Assembly (NCBI GenBank): GCA_013398175.1
Contig: VZRZ01004630.1
Coordinates: forward strand, 898,935-962,934
Reading direction: 5' to 3'
Length of the DNA stretch: 64,000 bases
Source of the DNA: Climacteris rufus
Taxonomy: Eukaryota; Chordata; Aves; Passeriformes; Climacteridae
Part shown: one piece after another, positions 1 through 12,287 of the stretch
Layout of the letters: each line of letters starts with the position of its first letter
Numbering within the stretch: the stretch's first letter is position 1
Program-made: the position numbers and the translations under genes
The notes under the pieces: model-generated
Databases searched by the model: none
Told to the model about the DNA's origin: nothing
What the model saw: only the letters and a program-made list of their open reading frames with translations

Positions 1-1718
1 GGAAAGGCTTCCTACATGATCCTTGAGCCAAATCCTGCTGGAACTGCAGTTGTCTCATGGTGGTTTCATCCCAAATAGCTTAGCTGCTATGCTGGCTTCT
101 GCAGTTAGGAACTACTCAAATTTTCTGTTGCCTTAATAGCATGTATTTCTTGGTAGGCACAGTGAAACTGGGACTGGGAGCAGGCCTATGGCATGAGGAA
201 CAAAAAGCCCAGTATTGCACAGTTGGTTCACATCTCTGCTAAAGATTTCATTTGAAAGGCTCTCCTGGAGTTAAAGCCAAGTACAGTAACTGAAGTATTC
301 AGTAAGTGTAATTTGTTGTATTTGATACTTCTGACCACAAATGGATAACATTTTTACAGTCTTTTCTTCTAACCATGTGGTGAAGGGGTTCAATAAAAGC
401 ATTTTTTGCCTGTGGATTGCTGAATAGTACCAATATCTCCAAGTACTTTAGTTCAGGATTCAACCATGCTGTGTGACTGGTCACCTGTGTTAAACAGGAT
501 GGTTTCTATTCCCTGTCCAGATTCTTATAGAGGCCAGGACTACTTGGAAAACATAAAAAGCCATTGAAAGGAGATATATGGAAACAGTCAATTTTAGAAA
601 ATTCAGCAATCTTCCCTCCTCTTGCAAAACAAAGTATCTCATATAACACTGGACATGTGCAGTTCAGACTGGAAAATACCACTTGTTTTCTGTGCTTGCA
701 GACACACTTGCCAAGATGATGTTTTACTCAAGATATCTGCTCCAAGTCCTGCCTTGTACATGTATACCTTGAGTTTTTTATTGCAAAAGTGCATACAGAT
801 CAGTTTACTGCTTTCAACTCGAAGGTTCACAGAGGTGCTTACTTTCATATGGTACATACTTCATATTATTTTATGTATTTACTGGTTCTATGAATGGGTT
901 GTGTCTGCCGTGTTGTGTCTGTGGCTGTGTGCCTGGCTAAGTGCAGCACTTCAGGTGTGTCAGGGGCATAAGCGGGTCCAGAACCCCAAGGATGATCTTG
1001 GTTCCTGGGAACTTCAGGCCTCACCTAGCTCAAAGTTCTCTCATTCACTTTTTGCCACCACAAAGAACCACGATGAGATGGAAGAAATCAAAGCCCTTTG
1101 ATGTGGTGCCCAGAGAGAAGTCTCCAAACTGGTGAGAAAGTTAAACAGGGGCAGGCTGCTGTCTCCTGAGATTTCTGTGTTTTGCTGCTAAAGTATGTGT
1201 GATTTATGGTTAAAGGAGAGCAGACATACCATGTGCTTTTAGGCAGAGGATCTCTTTTTCTCCACTGCCACCACGTCCCCTTATCCTGCTTTTGTACACC
1301 CTGATATTCAGGCTAACAAGTTTTTTGCAACACTTTCTAAGATGTATCCATTAGATAACAAGATTAATGCCCAACTTCGAGCAGGAGCAAAGTCAATGAA
1401 CTAAACTGTCCCAAAAACCTTATCAAAACAAACTGCTTGCTGTCTGTGGCTTGAGGCAACTTGATATTTCATTTTGTAATACAAGCTCTGTGACTTCTCA
1501 TGCTAGAGACTGCCTAGGATACTAAAACTCACAGCTTCCATTAGGGTAAGTGTTATTTCTAAATCCACCAGTAAATTTAACAAAAACAAAACAATCCCCC
1601 CGAAACAAACAAACAAAAATACATCTATATTTTGAATGTTAAGGCCTGCAGTCTGCATTTATGACTGGTGAGTATGTTGTTTCTTGATGCAATTTAACTA
1701 CTTTGCTTTCACTCAGTT
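1..1718. other. unique AT-rich sequence, no gene recognised
   Basis: No repeat family, RNA gene or supported exon is seen here. An open stretch at 622-1101 (+) runs 159 codons and has hydrophobic parts, but it has no recognisable domain or good splice context. A short A/C-rich run of CAAA-like units lies near 1580-1618. Confidence 0.6.
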
Positions 1719-1942
1719 TCATAGAATCACAGAATTATTAAGGCTGGAAATGATCTCCAACACCATCAAGTCCAAACTTCAACTGGACCCCACCATGCCC
1801 ACTAAACTGTATCACAAAGTGCCACATCTGCTTGTTTTTTTCAATATCTCCAGGGACTCCACCATTTTTCTGGGGAGCCTGTTCCAATGTTTAACCAGTC
1901 TTTCAGTGAAGAAATTTTTTCCAACCTGAACATCGCCTGGCA
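1719..1942 (-). mobile_element. CR1 LINE fragment (3' end)
   Basis: The left edge reads CATAGAATCACAGAAT, the complement of the octamer tail that ends avian CR1 elements. It is followed by the diverged GGCTGGAAATGATCTCCAA block, the CTCCAGGGACTCCACC and CCTGTTCCAATG blocks, and a CCAACCTGAACATCGCCTGGCA end. The tail is on the left, so the element lies on the minus strand. It is 5'-truncated, as is usual for CR1, and several substitutions suggest an old copy. The right edge is fuzzy. Confidence 0.93.
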
Positions 1943-4900
1943 TAAAAAGATTTGAAACGTTTGGCAATGTGTACATAAATAGCTGGCACTGTTGTATAGG
2001 ATAAGGTTTTCTGTAGCTTCACAGAACAGATAAGGAGCAGTTCATTTTATTAAAACTGTTAGAAACACAATACTGTTGTTATTTGTCTTTAAATTGTAGC
2101 TGGCTCTGAGTGCTATCTCTAGTAATCCTGTGTCAAGCTCAGTGAGTATGCATGAAGTTTAAAAGTCTGTGTTTCATTTATTTAAACTTGCACAAGCATA
2201 TTTAAAATATAAGCCACCCTCAGCATTTTATTTTTTTATGGTGAAAATCTATCTATGCTTCAAAAAATATTTTCCTCCAAATGTACATGCTGCTGCAGAA
2301 CTCCAGCAGTAAGGATGATACATGCAACCCCTCAGAAAGGGAGCCAAATAACAAATGAGAAATATGCAGTGCCAAGAGTCAAGTACTGAAAAATATAACC
2401 TCCACAAACCTTGCTTTATGTAACCAGCTCTTGGAAAAGCATTTCATAGGTTGAAAAGAGATTGAATAACAAAAGCTGAATCCTGTCTGCCTTTGCTACT
2501 TATACAGGTAATCTTCTGGGGGCTCAGACGACTTAAATACTGTGTTAAATAAATGCAACTGAAAGTTTAAACTCCCTACATGGGTTTTACAAGCTCTACA
2601 ATGTTCTAAATTGCTTTCTGAGATAAATCATATGGTCAACCTAGAATATTATATCATCAAAAATTACATATTTCACATGAGCATTTGGTTAAAAACCGCA
2701 AACAAAATATCTTCTGCATATCACGCAATAGAGTACATAAATTAAACCCTTTAAAACTTGTGGAAGAAGGAGAAACTAGTAAGCATGCACTTTATCTGTG
2801 ACATAAATTCAATGACAACACAAAGTGTAGTTTGAATGGAATCTATTATCAAAATGCATTTACTAGGCACCAAAGCAGATAATATGTTACCATTTGCTGG
2901 AACCAGCCTAATAAGTATCTGCCAAAGATTAAAACAATCTACAAGGAGACCTTCCTATATCTAATGGGACTGTGTGTTTAACAATTTTTCTTTCTTCATA
3001 TTGGTATTTGAACCAGGTCACACACATCCCTCTTAAGATGACAGTTTAGAACCTATTTATAGACACTCATCCTGTCTGCCACATCTTGTGTCAATTAAAA
3101 TTTGATCTTGAAACAGACAAAAGGATGGAAGTGGGGGGACACTATTGTACCAGCTACTGATGATCTGTTAAAAGTTTATTCTGTCCTTTTAATGGAAGGG
3201 AAGGCTTATAGGAAAACACCAGCACAGAAACACTGCCCTGAAAGCCTGCAAAGCCTCCTTCTGTGGCAGGAGAAGAACAGTCCCAGATGCCTCCTCCCCT
3301 TCCACCGGCACACCATGCCACCCTGAGTGTTTTTTGAAGTAACTTTTTGCTCTGCAGGCCCTGTTGTTCGCATGGCTTTTGCCTTTTTATGCAATGCTTC
3401 TTGCCCCACTTCTCTGGGTTTTTCAGAGTGTGAGAGTGCTGTCTGGTTTAGAGCAAGCTTTTGCATTTTAGACTTTTATTTATCAAAGGTCTTTGTGGAT
3501 TTCTGTTTCAAATATGCTTCTGGGACACAGCTAGGTTCTTCTGAGTGTCACTGATCTCTAGAATCCTGGCTAGTTTGGGATACTTAATCAGCTTCTGCAT
3601 CCCTCCTTTCTAACCCAGCAATGTCGGTTCAGCTCTCCCACTCAAGGTGATCTCAACCTTGCCAATATTTATTGCCACTTCTCCTTTCCACCGATCTCCT
3701 GCCTGCAACATTACCTCTGACTGTCTTCCAAGACCCCAGGGTCTCCCTTGAGAAGGACTGAGATCTCCACATTTCTGTCTGGGGGAGACTGACGCATGTG
3801 GACATGAGCAGGGCCAGGGATGAGATGACGTGGGAGGAGGCAAAATAGAAACGTCAGAAGGCCTAAAAAGATAATCTGTACATTTATAGCTGTGGCACCC
3901 CTTTGCAAAAGAAAACACCTTACTTCAGGCTGCATATGGTGCAGTTCAGACTTTAAAATAGCTGTACTCTTTTGAAAAAGGCAGTGAGATCTGTCTTGGG
4001 GCATCCGGAAACTCCCTCTGATCAAACTCCATTTCCACACAAGTGGACAGTACTTTAATATCTAGTGACCCTCTGCCCTCTCAAGTGAGACTGAAATCAG
4101 CCAGCTGGTTCAAAACCCAAGGGAGAAATGGTGGAGAAAACTTGCACTGTACAAATGTAAAATAAAACCCTCAACACTGCTGCTGCCAGTGCCTTCACAC
4201 AGTATTGTTGGTGGGAAGTAAGAGGATTTGGGAACACTGCCCTGAGTTGCCGAGCACAAGCCTGGTCTCGAAACGACAGCTGCACCTCATGACAGCAGGC
4301 ACTCAGAGCTGCCAAAACACAAAACACACATTTCATACCTGGCCTGAAGAATGGAGAGACACTAGCATCTCCACCCTCACACCTGGGAGTCCTGTGGCCC
4401 CAGGCCCCACACAACTCCTTGGCTTGTGCTGCCCTCCAAGGTCACAGCAGCCCCCAGCTGACCTCTCAGCTCTTGCATCCCACGTGTGGGGCCTTACCAT
4501 CCTGACCCTCCTTGGCAATTTCACCCATCCCATGCTGATCCAAGCCCCCTGGTCTTCCCTTTCTGCCTCTTACATTACCACAGACTGCTGTATTCCCTCC
4601 TGCATGCACACACACAGTCTCACATTTCTTTCCTCCATTCTTCTGTCTCTGAAGTTAGACAATTTTAATGTTTCTATGTTAATTGCTTTTGAATAACAGC
4701 CTTTCTGGAAAACAAAATGTTTCCCAGAGTACTGGTTCCTTTGGAAACCTTCCCATGGCCAACTACAAGCTGAAATAATAACAGTAATAGGAAAATTTCC
4801 ACGTAAGTATATAAGACATTTTTTTCAACAGCGGGTAAAAAAAGTTGTGGCGCTCTCTTTGGTTGTTTGGGGTTTGGGATTGGTTTGTTTTTTGACATTT

Positions 4901-6130
4901 TCAGGTCAGTTTTCCCCTCTAGCCTCCCAATCCCCACTCCTGCCAGGAGAAGGGCATAAAGTAGAGTCTCGTTGCAGTCTACTTCAAGACAGTGAGAGGG
5001 AGAGGTGGTGACCTTGTTTACTAAGAGCAACCTTGGTGTGTACGAGCAAAGTGCTGTGTGGAGAGGCTGCCTGCCTTGGCTGGTATTTCTCTGTTGTTAA
5101 AGAGCACAGGAAATGATGGACATTTCTAAACCGGAAAAATTTGCAAGCAAGGTTCGGCTAACCGAAAGAAAATAAAGCACATGGCAAGAACCACAAGGAT
5201 CATGGCAGAAGAGGAAAAGCTGTCAACTTTTGATTCATGCGCTGTTAAAGGTTATGGTGCTGCCATCTAACAGTGTGGAAATGAAGCCACTGTTTTGTAC
5301 ACTAAGCAGGTAGCTGCTTCAGCAAAAAAATGCAGGGTTTGCTCTTTTTCATGTATTTGTATGTGAGTTGGTAGAGAAGCTGGGCTGGTCTCAAAGAAAC
5401 AGTGACACAATGGTGGAGAAAGGGGTTGTGAGGGCCAACCCACATGCAGAGCAGTACAAACCCTTGCTTGCTCGCCTGGAGCCAAACCATTTTGGAGTAC
5501 AAGTCTGCTAAAGTCTGACTTAGTCTGGCTTCCATCTCCCTGAACTTCTGGAGTTTTCTAATGTCCCCTTTCACCTTCAGAAACTGAGGGTACAACGGGC
5601 AGTGGCACAGGCTGAGCCAGCAGTCCCGTTACAGTCAATGCGAGTGGGTGGAAGATTAACAACTGCATAGATACAATCCTACCTTTTTGCCTTTTGCTGT
5701 GATAGCCACAAACTTGAAGATTTTCCTTGCAGTTGGTTCTTCTCAGCCTTTACTGTCTTCCTCTGTTATGCTCCAGTTCCACAGACTTTGTAAAAAAAAA
5801 AGAAAAATCATTTAAAAGGTGCTGTAAGGGAAGGCACACATTACACACCATCTCATTTCCATGTAAGGTTTTTCTCACAGCATGCACATAATGTTTGTTA
5901 ACTACTAAAATATCACAAAGAGTACCACCATCTCATATGATGTGCTGGCAGAAAGAGAGGAAAAGCATTTCAAAACTTAGCTTCTACCAGTGACTGGCAT
6001 GCTTTGGGGCTTGGCAAGGAAAGACACTACTGAACGGCTTTCTGCCAGCATACAGATTTCCCTGGAGCTGGCACTGGCACGGCTGTGCCTGGGGTTTTCT
6101 GCACATGGGGCTGCCAGCAAAGAGGGGAGA
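1943..6130. other. unique sequence, no gene recognised
   Basis: This is AT-rich to about 3.2 kb, then moderately GC-rich between 3.2 and 4.7 kb. Open frames on both strands at 3.2-4.7 kb (longest 163 codons, 4205-4696) match nothing I recognise and overlap each other freely. A short G/T-rich patch lies near 4858-4895. No repeat element was identified. Confidence 0.55.
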
Positions 6131-6218
6131 AATCACAGAATCACAGAAGGAAGGGACCTCTGAGATGGTCTAATTCCAACCTCCTGCCACGGGCAGAGAA
6201 ACCCTCCACTAGGCCACG
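6131..6218 (-). mobile_element. CR1 LINE fragment (3' terminal ~90 bp)
   Basis: It begins with AATCACAGAATCACAGAA, continues with GGAAGGGACCTCTGAGATGG and the block CCTGCCACGGGCAGAGAAACC, and ends near CCACTAGGCCACG. It is the minus-strand 3' end of a CR1. Homology stops abruptly at about 6218, so this is either a very short insertion or a copy with its body deleted. A second, separate CR1 tail starts 510 bp downstream. Confidence 0.9.
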
Positions 6219-6728
6219 TTTCTTGGAGGGAAGAAGGTGTTGCTCACGGGCCCACCTTCCTACCAGTGACCCCATGGCATGCATAGGGAGGAGGAAGATA
6301 GAGAAGCACAGTGGTCCTTGGTGCTTTACAAATCTTTACCTTCTGACAGTGCAGAAGGGCTTCACCAAGGTTTCCCAGCACACTGCCACATAGGAGTGCT
6401 GGAAAGAAAGTTGCTGAGTCCTCCAGCCAGCTTTTCTCATGACCAATTCTCTTAAGTCACAGAGAACATGAAAAGCAAAGAAGAAAGGAGCCCAAAAGGG
6501 GGAAAAAAGGAAAGGAATACTTGCAAGCTGAGAAAGAAAAAGCACACTGGCAAGCAGCAGCTGTTACCAAATAAGCCCCAAAAGGCTGCAGCTGCTCGTT
6601 TTTCTGTAGGTTTAAAGCAACAGCTTGCAGCAAAGCTGCTGGAGCTTTGCAGGGGGCCTGGGAGCCAGGCAAGGACCATCAGCTATTCTCTGTGTGGAAT
6701 ATCAGCTCAAGTACAAAATCTAGAAGAT
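6219..6728. other. unique spacer with a purine-rich tract
   Basis: The spacer between two CR1 fragments carries an A/G-rich strand at roughly 6463-6545, with few pyrimidines on the plus strand. The 170-codon open frame that starts here (6468-6980) runs into the next CR1 and is not supported as a gene. Confidence 0.5.
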
Positions 6729-6930
6729 ATCATAGAATGGTTTGTGTTGGAAGGGACTTTAAAGATCTTCTACCTCCAACTTCCTAGCCATGGGCAGAAA
6801 CACCTTCCACTAGACCAGGTTGCTCAGGGCTCCATCAATATGGCCTTGGACACTTCCAGGGATGGGGCATCTACAGCCTCTCTGGGCAACCTGTTCCAGT
6901 GCCTCACCTCACAGTGTTTTTACTCCTTTC
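6729..6930 (-). mobile_element. CR1 LINE fragment (3' end)
   Basis: ATCATAGAATGGTTTGTG and TTGGAAGGGACTTTAAAGAT mark the CR1 3' end in minus orientation. They are followed by CACTAGACCAGGTTGCTCAG, CACTTCCAGGGATGGGGC and GGCAACCTGTTCCAGTGCC. Similarity fades after about 6920-6930, near CTCACAGTGTTTTTACTCC. The copy is 5'-truncated. Confidence 0.93.
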
Positions 6931-7593
6931 AAAAAGTACTTTCTGTGTTTTTTGATAGCCTTGGTCTGCCTGCTAAGTAAAATTTTCATGAGGTTTGTGA
7001 AGCTGCCAATCTTGATTCTATCTACAGTGGAAAGGCAGGTTTCCCTCTGAGCCACGTGAAAATATGGTTTCTAAAATGAGGATCCATACAAACAGTATTT
7101 TGAGACTGTGCCAACTGTTAGAAAGAAGTTTCCACTTCCTTAGGCATCCAGTGCTTGCACCATGTTAAAAAGGAGACAAACAGCTTGCCATGAGGCACAA
7201 CACTTTTTTGACACCCACTGCCTGTGTGTGCATCCAGACTTAAGTGCTGACAGAATGGTAAGGCCCAGGAGGATTGCCTGTGTCTTACCAGCACCTGCTG
7301 CTGGGAATTGTGTTAGAATAGCATTCAAAAGCTGCTTCTATGAGCTCTCAGTAAAAAATACCTTTCCCATAACCACCAACCTATGTAGCCTCTGCTTATT
7401 CTGGTAGAAATTGGGCATGGATAGACAGACAGATGCCATAGAGCCTGGCACTGTTTTTGCAGCACACTATTTACACAGACGTCAGGGGCTATATTCCCAA
7501 AGGTACTCAAGCATCTGGTACATGCTGCAGTTGCACGGGTCAGCTTCCCATCTGCTACAGGCCCCTACTCCTCTTGTGTTTTTCTCCTTTCAG
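6931..7593. other. unique sequence upstream of a candidate exon
   Basis: No repeat or RNA gene is seen. The last part is pyrimidine-rich and forms the putative acceptor tract of the candidate exon at 7594. Confidence 0.5.
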
Positions 7594-7690
7594 ATCCCAG
7601 GACACAGGGGACTGGTATCAATGTATACCTTGTATTTTATGTCTCGGAATATCATTCACAATAAAGGTAGATCCTTGAGATATGAAGCAG
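7594..7690 (+). other. candidate internal exon, 97 bp
   Basis: A strong acceptor string (TTTTTCTCCTTTCAG, ending at 7593) and a strong donor (GAAGCAG followed by GTAAGT, starting at 7691) bound 97 bp. Only one of the three frames is open across the whole segment, entering at phase 0 and leaving after one base of a codon. It would encode about 32 residues with no recognisable motif. The length and signals suit an internal exon of a coding or noncoding transcript on the plus strand. Pseudo-exons with good splice strings are common in vertebrate DNA, so this is a hypothesis and no neighbouring exon is identified. Confidence 0.25.
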
Positions 7691-10600
7691 GTAAGTGAAA
7701 GTTAGAGGAAGAATTAACTGAAATGACAAATATTTGTGAGCCTGAGGTTATGAGCATACAGCTGCTGAGTAAAAAAAGATTTATTCATTCAGAGAGGGAA
7801 AAAATAAACAGAAAAATCAATACACTGTCCCTCTATGCTGCACATACCCAGATTAAAATAATTAAAATGCATCTCTGTATCTCCTGTGCAGATCTAATAA
7901 AGCATAAATGGATTGTGCTCCTCTACTACTCTGGAGGCATGGAGGAGGGATGAATTAGTGTCAGACGCTGAAATGGGTGAAGTAGACACTTCAGCTTTGC
8001 AGGCTAGCACGAAGCAGTGTGAGACAACCACCAGCTGTCTGTAAGCACCTCTATGGAGCACAGGCTATCTCCTGCCTGAGCCAAGTTCCAGCATAAAAAA
8101 AGCACAGAGGGACAGGCTGCTGCTGCTGCAGATGGACAGAGACACAGAGATGCACACTCACTGCAAGGCAGGGAAGTGCTCGTCGTGCCTGGAGATGTGG
8201 TGAGATCGAGAACTGAGAGGGACTTCAGCATCACTGCAGGATTTTGCCCTTAATCTCCCCCATGTGCCAAGAGAAGCTGCAGCCATCTCAAGTTATTTCA
8301 GTTGTGGCTGTCTACGTGCTGTCAGCACACTGTTTGAAGTTCTCACAATTGAGGGATAAGCAGCTTTTATGCAGAAAAAGCTGGCACTTCAAAACTTTTA
8401 AAAATTCAGACATCACACAAGGAAGTCTTTAAAAGCTGCCACTGATAGAGATTTTGTGTAAAGAACAACTGCTTTTCCCTCAAATGGCAGGGAGGTAAAG
8501 AAATGGCACACTCCCCTCCTACTGTGCTGAAAGCAGCTATGGGCTAAATGTGTCAATTTAAAACAGAAACTGAATGTAAATGCAAAAATAGAAAAATGTG
8601 TTGGATGACACACGTATAAAAACAGAAAAATGTTGGCAATACTTTCTACTAATTATGATCGTATATGGCGAGTAATGAATGCTCAGCTCTCTGAAACTGC
8701 ATTGCTGAATTGTTTCAGCTTTGGACATCCACATAACAGTGTGTTATTAACTATTTGTTACAGGCAGCTTGAAGCGTGCCACAGTACAGATAGCCCTGAC
8801 CAGCTCTTCTGCACCCTCAAGCACGTGGGGAGTAAACAGTGTCTCCTGTGCACCCTTCCTTACTGTAGCTAAACTAGAAATCCATCCTTTATTAGTCTGG
8901 GAAAAACCCAAATCTTTTCAGGGACACATATGATTCATGTTTCACCTGTGTGCTATATATCTGTTTTGCTGTTTAATTTACTTTACTTGCATTTAGTATC
9001 AACTGTATTCACACATTGCAAACAGGAAAACTGAGTCAGGAAGTTTGGGAACTTCTTTTATGCCATGGATGAAGAAAAAAACTTAAAACATCACATCAGT
9101 TACTGTATTGAACAACAGACTAACAAATTCTAGTATTGCATATGCTATATAGTAAAAGTTAACAATCCCTTATTGTTTAGATTAAGGGTCTCCTCACACA
9201 AAGCACCCCCTGATGTGCTCAGCAGCAGTATTTTTATCATCTTTCCAGGTATTTATATGGCTCCCATCTCTGCGGCACCTGCTTTTATGGTAGCTGTGAA
9301 ATACAGAGCCACAGAATCCAATATGGGATCGGAACCAGGAAACATTGTCCAACCAATATATAAGGCAACAAAGGAGATTAAACAAGAATCCAAATGAGCT
9401 CTGAGCTCTTTTTATGATGTTGGATCACTTGACTTTTACTTTATGAATCACAAATTGTTCTTATTAAGTATGGGAATCATCTGGAAGAAAGTTACCATTT
9501 CTTGAAAGACTGTCATGTGATCTACAGGGAAGGAGGGAAGAGTGTGATTCCCGTTTCTTCTCTGATGAAACCCTCAAACCAGAGAATATTTGTCTTGCTG
9601 ACAACCATCAGTCAGTATGAGTCACTCCTAACTTTGCTTCTGTGACAAAACAGGAAAGGAGAAATGAGAGGTGCACACAAGGAAGTAAGTGCACGTACAT
9701 CCCATCTGTTATGACCTGCCTCTCAGAACAAAACGGCATTATCTCCTCAGGGAAGGACCACTTCATCTCACTCCCACAGTCATTAACATCTTCACAAAGT
9801 AAATACAAGAGACAGCACTGGGCATTGTTTTGTACTCTCTGAGGGATATGATTGATGGTACAAGACTGTGGAAGAATCAAGACTGTGAGAACGTAAAGCT
9901 TTCATTTGCCCTTTTTTTTTTTGTGAACATGGTGTACTTTTAGTAATGAACATGCTCAGGTATTCTGATCTCAGACAAAAACAGAGATTTTACTTTTGAG
10001 GAACCACACAGGTGAACAGGATGAAGCAGCCAATGTGCAGGGCTGAGGTGCAGCTCTGCCTGCAACTGCAGCACAGCAGACAGGGACCTGCTACTGAGAG
10101 TAGAGGGGCACAGGGATCCTGCAAAAAGCACCCTCAGACTTGAGAGCAAAGTGGATGAGAGGTAAAGCAGGGTGGTGGTGTCCCTTTGGCAACAGGGAGG
10201 TGTAGGGAGCAGTATGTGCAAGAGGGGAGGGAGGTTGAGAGTGAAATTGACATGATATAAAATCAGCTTGGGAACACTCTGATTGCCTAGGGAAGAACAG
10301 CTGCCATGCCTAGGGACATGCATTAAAACCTCCCCTAGGAAAGGTTCCCATGAACCTCTACAGCAGACAGGCAACCAGTAGGTCAATGGAAACATGGAAA
10401 GTTCCACTTCCAGCTTCACCCCACTCAGTCATGGACAATTCCCACAAGCAACCTTACTTTGCATGGATCTGTCATAGTTTCCATGAGTGTCTCAGACAAA
10501 TTCTTAGTCTGCAAAACACAGAAAGTCTACATAATGAGATAGGGAAAGAGCCACTCACCAGAGCAAATGTGAGGTCTGGGCCAGGAGGTGTTTAGGAGTA

Positions 10601-12260
10601 AGCATTATGACAGGCCAGAAAACACACAGAAGCAAACATGGGGCTTGAGACAGAAAGAGTGTTTGTGCACTAAATGCTGGGTTTAGGTCTGTCTTCAGAA
10701 AAGACATCTTCCATATGCTGTAGTGAGCTCTAGGGCGACCAGCCTGTACACGAAATCTGTATTATCTGATTAAAATAGAGGCCCAAATGTTCTTAGTTCA
10801 TCTACTGAAATGTCAAGGAGCAAGTGGAAAAGGAGGTGTTCCTTCACAGGAAAGATATCTCTCTGACACTGTCACTTCACAAAGATGTCAAAATGAGACA
10901 AGGAAAACACCTGCAGTGATATCTGTTCTCTGTTTCTGAGGCAGGGAAGAGAGGAAGAGAAAGGGCTGCCAGTGCCATTTTGAAAGCAGCTTTTCAGTGT
11001 CTGATATTACCAGGCCACCCCTTTGATGCAGTGATGCCCATGCTGACAGATGCTGTTGAAGGGTGAAGCCAGGGAAAGAGACACAGCACCCAGAATCACC
11101 CAGAATCAAGCATCCAGGGTGGAAGAACATAACAGAAGTCCAGATCCACTATGACTGTCAGAGTTCCCTTCTCTAAGGAACTAGGTGCCATCTCTGCTCC
11201 AGTAAAATGGAGGGTTACACCTAGAAACATCCCTGCACAGGCGAGGGGACAATCCACACAGATTACACAGGCCCATAAATTAACACTTGCTATTCCTCAG
11301 CTTGTTATTGAGGCTTTGTTGCAGCACCCTAGGTGGCTGTAGGGGTGACTTTCTCTGTAAGACCCTACGTGCTCACACTGCTTACCCCAAGCTCTGACAT
11401 GGCAGCTTCTGGATGGGTGTTTTGGGGAGGGAGAAGCTGGGGAATTACATTTCCACTGCAAGGTGGCTGCATGGTGGAGGGAAGTAGCACATGGGATAAG
11501 GGCTATGGGTCTCCAGGGACTCTGAAACGTATATGGTGTAGTGTACTGCTTCTAGACAAGAGCCTGTTTCAGAATCAGTGACCCACGAACCCCCTTATGC
11601 CCCACTCTGGGTCTGGTCATTGCCTCAGCCACACCAACTAGGAACAGGCTTTTTCTGACCTCAGGTCTCAGCCTAAGCCAGAGAGAGGACATCAAGTGAT
11701 AGAAGTTCCTACTTCTTCCAGGGCTCAGAAGGAAGAAAGAATTAGAATCCCCGTGTCTCTCTCCTGCCCTCTGATGCTGACACCCCTCCTCTCTGGAGAA
11801 TTCAGGGAGAAAAAAAAATCAAAACAGTCTGGCTAAGCCTGTGTGTCTTTTTACCACAAACACCTTCTGTTCTGGCCTGTTCAGTTGCTTTCACAGCTGG
11901 AAAGGGAGTATTTTTTTACCTTAAATAAAAAGAAAGAAATGGCTGGACTGTTTTCAGTGCTCTAGGGAGTTTCAGGAAGCCACATGAAACTAAAATGCTC
12001 TCCATCACACCTCTGGCACCTCTCCACAGCTCCCTGGGTGTCACTGTGAATCAAGTTATGCTGGCTACACTTACAATTTTTTGCTGGACATAACTCATCA
12101 AAGGTAAATACATGGAAAGCCTCTGGCTTTGCTAGCAATTAATGGAGATATCTTGATGGCAAAACCACATGTTCCCTCAAGGCTGGCCTGAGGTGTTCTG
12201 CCTTAGAGTGCCTACAGGCTCCAAATTTTGAGGTGACCCTTGAAAGACATTTTCTACTGA
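7691..12260. other. unique sequence, no gene recognised
   Basis: No repeats longer than short homopolymers are seen (for example a T run near 9910). The open frames at 9940-10419 (-) and elsewhere lack domain or splice support. No RNA genes were recognised. Confidence 0.55.
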
Positions 12261-12287
12261 CTACCTCAAAGGCTACCTTTGAGGTAG
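12261..12287. repeat. perfect inverted repeat, 12-bp arms with 3-nt loop
   Basis: The left arm CTACCTCAAAGG (12261-12272) and right arm CCTTTGAGGTAG (12276-12287) are exact reverse complements separated by CTA. As RNA or extruded DNA this is a tight hairpin. The stem is too short for a microRNA precursor, and pairing does not extend outward. The function is unknown. Confidence 0.85.

Noticed and set aside
622..1101. 159-codon plus-strand open frame with hydrophobic stretches
   Set aside because: The hydrophobicity follows from T-rich codons. There is no acceptable gene context and no recognised motif.
4205..4696. 163-codon plus-strand open frame
   Set aside because: Competing open frames occur on both strands of the same GC-richer patch, with no domain, splice or conservation clue.
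6468..6980. 170-codon plus-strand open frame
   Set aside because: It starts in a purine-rich low-complexity tract and runs into an antisense CR1. It has no domain.
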